Source: Bacteroidota bacterium
GTDB taxonomy: Bacteria > Bacteroidota > Ignavibacteria > UBA10030 > UBA8401
Length of the DNA: 46,911 bases
Direction: 5' to 3'
NCBI GenBank assembly: GCA_019455105.1
Contig: JACFMZ010000008.1
Location: forward strand, 1 to 46,911
Part shown: in pieces, positions 45,673 to 46,911 of the stretch
Layout of the letters: every line of letters starts with the position of its first letter
Numbering within the stretch: the stretch's first letter is position 1
Translations under genes and position numbers: made by a program
The notes under the pieces: generated by a model
What the model was told of the DNA's origin: nothing
Seen by the model: only the letters and a program-made list of their open reading frames with translations
The model's database searches: none

Positions 45673-45838
45673 CCTGCATTGCAGAATTTGGCGTATTTTT
45701 GCCTAAATCCTGAGTTTTCATTTTCAGCAGTGGGAAAAAAAGAACGCTTATTCCCATATATGAAGGGAAAGAAATCGTTTAGCATTTCAGCAAACAGTTT
45801 TGAAGAATGATACAACAGAAAGGGTATTTAAAATAAAA

Positions 45839-45868
45839 AAGGGACTCTCCTTTTCAGAAGAATCCCTT
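45839..45868 (-). terminator. Rho-independent terminator of ppdK
   Basis: On the minus strand AAGGGATTCTTC pairs with GGAGAGTCCCTT (12 pairs, two of them G-T), loop TGAAAA, followed by TTTTTTATTTT. It lies 18 bases after the dikinase stop and isolates the hox operon from it. Confidence 0.82.
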
Positions 45869-45886
45869 GTAAGAAAAAAATTACAT

Positions 45887-46911
45887 TTACTTTTTCTTTT
45901 TCTTCGCCGGCGCTTTTACATCTTTCAACGCAGCGCGGGCAGCCGCAAGCCGGGCAATTGGAACGCGGAACGGCGAACAACTGACGTAGTTGTTGCCGAT
46001 CTGATGGCAAAATTCAACCGATGACGGTTCGCCGCCATGTTCGCCGCAAATACCAACCTTTAATGTCGGTCGGGTTTTGCGTCCTTTTTCGATGGCAATT
46101 TTCATTAACACACCAACACCATCTCGATCCAAAACTTCAAACGGATCTTTTGCATAAATTTCGCGTTCCACATACGGAACTAAGAAACTTGCTGAATCGT
46201 CGCGGCTCATTCCCATTGTCGTTTGGGTTAAATCGTTCGTGCCGAAGGAGAAGAACTCGGCAACTTTTGCCACTTCATCCGCCGTTACGGCGCCGCGCGG
46301 TACTTCAATCATTGTTCCGACGAGATAATTTAATTTTACTTTTTTCTCCGCCATAACTTCCGCGGCAACCCGGCGGACAATTTTTTCCTGATCGATAAGT
46401 TCTTTTACATTGCCGACTAACGGAATCATGACTTCAGGAAATACTTTCATTCCTTTTGCCTGCACATCAGCAGCGGCTTCAAAAATTGCGCGGGACTGCA
46501 TTTCAGTAATTTCTGGGTACACAATTCCCAAACGGCATCCGCGGAAACCAAGCATGGGATTAAATTCGTGCAAACCGGCAACGCGGGTTTTTACTTTTTC
46601 ATAACTGATTCCCATTGCCTGCGCCAGTTCACGCTGTTCCTTTTCTTCGTGCGGAACAAATTCATGGAGCGGCGGGTCGATGGTGCGAATGGTAACCGGA
46701 CGTCCGTTCATTGCTTCAAAAATTCCGGTAAAATCTTTTCGCTGCAACGGCAGTAATTTTGCAAGAGCGGCTTTGCGCGCTTCAACCGTTTCTGCAAGAA
46801 TCATTTCACGCATCGGACCAATTTTTCCTTCGCCGAAGAACATATGTTCTGTACGACACAGTCCGATTCCTTCCGCGCCGAAAGCAACGGCGTTGCTTGC
46901 CTGATCCGGCT
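45887..46911 (-). CDS. ppdK: Pyruvate phosphate dikinase, C-terminal part (5' end outside window)
   Basis: About 340 residues are visible; the frame is open to the right edge, so the N-terminal nucleotide-binding and phosphohistidine domains are missing. The PEP/pyruvate-binding barrel is recognised by [86 protein letters not shown] and the catalytic [10 protein letters not shown] (acid-base Cys), ending [16 protein letters not shown]. It interconverts pyruvate + ATP + phosphate and PEP + AMP + PPi. The last ~10 residues are Lys-rich (APAKKKKK), an unusual extension. Confidence 0.95.
   Translation of the reverse strand, partial: PDQASNAVAFGAEGIGLCRTEHMFFGEGKIGPMREMILAETVEARKAALAKLLPLQRKDFTGIFEAMNGRPVTIRTIDPPLHEFVPHEEKEQRELAQAMGISYEKVKTRVAGLHEFNPMLGFRGCRLGIVYPEITEMQSRAIFEAAADVQAKGMKVFPEVMIPLVGNVKELIDQEKIVRRVAAEVMAEKKVKLNYLVGTMIEVPRGAVTADEVAKVAEFFSFGTNDLTQTTMGMSRDDSASFLVPYVEREIYAKDPFEVLDRDGVGVLMKIAIEKGRKTRPTLKVGICGEHGGEPSSVEFCHQIGNNYVSCSPFRVPIARLAAARAALKDVKAPAKKKKK

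Noticed and set aside
1-46911. tRNA, rRNA, CRISPR arrays, phage or restriction systems
   Set aside because: No cloverleaf, rRNA-like conserved stretches, regularly spaced repeats, integrase, capsid or restriction motifs were seen on either strand.

Overview
The window most likely comes from a non-phototrophic member of the Bacteroidota/Chlorobiota/Ignavibacteriota lineage. The evidence is (i) PorV/PorQ-like outer-membrane protein next to secreted proteins ending in type A type-IX-secretion (T9SS) sorting domains with the NFPNPFNP signature, (ii) a complete Bacteroides-aerotolerance (bat) operon, and (iii) many signal-peptide, TPR and SPOR envelope proteins. Base composition is moderately AT-rich throughout except one clearly more AT-rich island. 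No rRNA, tRNA, CRISPR array, phage or defence gene was seen.

Layout. 1-3707 (+): C-terminus of a large secreted protein, a PorV-like beta-barrel, and an exported cyanophycinase-like peptidase. 3788-11170 (-): an envelope operon read as giant TPR protein, outer-membrane barrel with a TonB-box-like motif, SPOR protein, ExbB, ExbD, TonB. 11322-15367 (-): transketolase, DUF1761 membrane protein and PafA-type phosphatase. 15545-17383 (-): a lipoprotein-like protein made of four copies of an unrecognised domain. 17585-25996 (-): moxR, DUF58, BatD-like protein, batA, batB, batC, batD, batE. 26230-27641 (+): aldo/keto reductase and a small lipoprotein. 27715-29070 (-): citrate synthase. 29268-45589 (-): a continuous co-directional hydrogenase cluster. 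45887-46911 (-): C-terminal part of pyruvate phosphate dikinase.

The hydrogenase cluster is the most informative part. In transcription order it holds two tandem paralogous 88-residue proteins of unknown function, hoxE, hoxF, an AT-rich island with two broken genes, hoxU, hoxY, hoxH, a maturation protease, a dihydroorotate-dehydrogenase-like flavoprotein, hypA, hypB, a NicO/UreH-like metal permease, hypF, hypC, hypD and hypE. It therefore encodes a group 3d-type bidirectional NAD(H)-linked [NiFe] hydrogenase together with the nickel uptake and cofactor maturation machinery, much of it joined by 4-base ATGA overlaps. A good sigma-54 (-24/-12) promoter match lies just upstream of the first small protein.

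The best candidates for something undescribed are the tandem 88-residue proteins heading the hox operon, the DHOD-like flavoprotein embedded between protease and hypA, the four-repeat TDDSH/GDWN protein, and the island between hoxF and hoxU, which is bracketed by a 10-bp direct repeat that includes the hoxU start codon. Functional statements are inferred from motifs read by eye; no database search was possible.
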